Positions 13,769 to 14,608 of a stretch of 14,608 nt of DNA are shown piece by piece. The notes beneath the pieces were generated by a model, which saw only the letters and a list, made by a program, of their open reading frames with translations, did not search any database and was not told the DNA's origin. Each line of letters begins with the position of its first letter. Position 1 is the first letter of the stretch. Both the position numbers and the translations under genes were made by a program. The stretch is from CAYTTA01 sp964440655 (lineage in GTDB: Bacteria > Bacteroidota > Rhodothermia > Balneolales > Balneolaceae). The stretch is taken from the NCBI GenBank assembly GCA_964440655.1, contig CAYTTA010000058.1:1-14608 (forward strand). The letters are read 5' to 3'.

Positions 13769-14323
13769 ATGAACCACCACGCATCCTGTTCCGGCAAACG
13801 CCAACTTCGGCGTCTGCCGGGTGTGTTACTCCTGTTCACGGTGATATCGGTACTTTTTTCTGCCGGATGCATCTCCTACAGTTTCACCGGAACCTCGATT
13901 CCTTCGAATGTCAACACGATCTATATACCGTTTTTTGATGATCGCTCCGGGGGCGGTCTGGGAGATCTGAGTGACCGACTGAATCAGGCACTGATCAACC
14001 GCTTTGTCAACCAGAGCCGTCTCTCCCTCTCCAATAGCGAGGAGGCAAGTGACGCCCTGCTCGATGGAGTGATCGTCTCCTATCAGAACCGGCCATTCAG
14101 TGTTGGCGGGGATGCACAGGCTTCCCTGAACGAGATCTCAATTACCGTCCGGGCCACCTTCCAGTATGCCACCGATGATGCTCCTCTCTGGAACAAGAAC
14201 TTTACCGGATCGGGCACGTACGACGTACAGGAAAACCCGGTAGACGGTGAAGTCGAGGCGGCGATCACGGCTCTGCAGGAGATTGCCAACAACATGTTCA
14301 ACGATGCGGTAAGCAGCTGGTAG
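13769..14323 (+). CDS. lptE: LptE-family outer-membrane lipoprotein
   Basis: A 184-residue lipoprotein: basic start, hydrophobic core (about 18-32) and lipobox SAGC, followed by the CISYSFTGTSIPSNVNTIYIPFFDDRSG stretch (described here by its blocks YSFTGTS, VNTIYIPFF and DDRSGGG) typical of Bacteroidota LptE. LptE plugs the LptD barrel and helps insert lipopolysaccharide into the outer membrane. The rest is a small alpha/beta domain with LSDRLNQALINRF, DALLDGVIVSYQNRP and a C-terminal helix. ATG at 13769 is preferred because it opens the signal peptide 7 nt after the sigma-54 activator stop, so the two are probably co-transcribed. A repeat region follows instead of the secG seen next in many relatives, though secG may lie beyond the window edge. 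Confidence 0.85.
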   Translation: MNHHASCSGKRQLRRLPGVLLLFTVISVLFSAGCISYSFTGTSIPSNVNTIYIPFFDDRSGGGLGDLSDRLNQALINRFVNQSRLSLSNSEEASDALLDGVIVSYQNRPFSVGGDAQASLNEISITVRATFQYATDDAPLWNKNFTGSGTYDVQENPVDGEVEAAITALQEIANNMFNDAVSSW

Positions 14324-14334
14324 AAGAGAGGGGT

Positions 14335-14399
14335 GCATGCGGGCGCGCGGGCGTGCGGGCGTGTGTGCTGGCGTGCGGGCGTGCGGGCGTTCGGGCGGA
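14335..14399. repeat. GC-rich microsatellite after lptE
   Basis: About 65 bases made largely of an 8-bp theme GCGTGCGG with variants (GCGTTCGG, GCGCGCGG, GTGTGCTG). No gene is credible here. It abuts the longer tandem repeat. Confidence 0.7.
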
Positions 14400-14608
14400 C
14401 ATATGATTCCCGTCCTCTCTGTCCTTATTCCTTTTTGGAAGCTTATAATTGAATAAAACCCTATGCGCGGCGGACATATGGGCACCCTCCCCTCTGTCTT
14501 TATTCCATCTTGGAAGCCAATATTGGAATAAAAGCCCTATGCGCGGCGGACATATGGGCCCCGACCACTCTGTCCTTATTCCTTTTTGGAAGCTTATAAT
14601 GGAATAAA
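14394..14608. repeat. 75-76-bp tandem repeat with a hairpin in each unit, truncated by the window edge
   Basis: GGCGGACATATG begins units at 14394, 14469 and 14545. Each unit carries a TTATTCC arm and a GGAATAA arm about 20 bases apart, then CCCTATGCGC before the next unit. The middle unit has the longest pairing (TTTATTCCA with TGGAATAAA); the third keeps 7 bp and the first 6 bp. TTGGAAGC is constant. Unit interior 12-22 bases after the start varies. There are no unique spacers, so it is not CRISPR. The array continues beyond 14608. Confidence 0.85.

Noticed and set aside
14394..14608. CRISPR array
   Set aside because: Units repeat along their whole length with no unique spacers, and no cas genes are visible.

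Overview
The window reads as chromosomal DNA of a GC-rich (visually near 58 percent), probably salt-adapted member of the Bacteroidota/Balneolota/Rhodothermota group. This rests on three things: miaB, a receiver-less sigma-54 activator and an LptE lipoprotein occur together as in that lineage; there are acidic FKBP-type lipoproteins; and there is a glucosylglycerate (compatible solute) gene set. The taxonomy is inference, because no rRNA is present.

Layout. Positions 192-3770 (+) hold pyrE, two paralogous FKBP-like lipoproteins with degenerate active sites, and miaB. A 27-bp minisatellite and a probable terminator follow. Positions 3915-6812 (-) hold a NitT/TauT-type ABC importer transcribed permease, ATPase, substrate-binding protein, with 11-nt overlaps at both junctions. 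The 5' part of the ATPase gene is interrupted by exactly 100 Ns. The gap falls inside a 15-bp tandem repeat that encodes a pentapeptide, and the flanks show that both sides belong to one reading frame.

Positions 7065-10121 (+) form a tight three-gene operon with stop/start overlaps: an M20-peptidase-like protein that has lost the catalytic Glu-Glu pair, glucosyl-3-phosphoglycerate synthase (gpgS), and a HAD-family protein placed where the phosphatase should be. Converging on it, 10221-12182 (-) encodes a GH13_18 sugar phosphorylase, most likely glucosylglycerate phosphorylase, with a 39-bp tandem repeat encoding its N terminus. Together these could make glucosylglycerate from UDP-glucose and 3-phosphoglycerate and recycle it to glucose-1-phosphate and glycerate.

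Positions 12469-14323 (+) hold the sigma-54 activator and lptE. These normally follow miaB closely in related genomes, so the roughly 8.7 kb of transporter and solute genes looks like an insertion into an older gene neighbourhood. The window ends in a GC-rich microsatellite and a 75-76-bp tandem repeat with a hairpin in each unit, running off the edge.

Short tandem repeats are the recurrent oddity: 15, 27, 39 and 75/76 bp arrays, two of them inside coding sequence and all coding ones multiples of three. The most interesting leads are the apparent M20 pseudoenzyme tied to glucosylglycerate synthesis, the atypical HAD nucleophile motif, the gap-hidden repeat N terminus of the ATPase, and the Cys-His-Cys motif of the binding protein.
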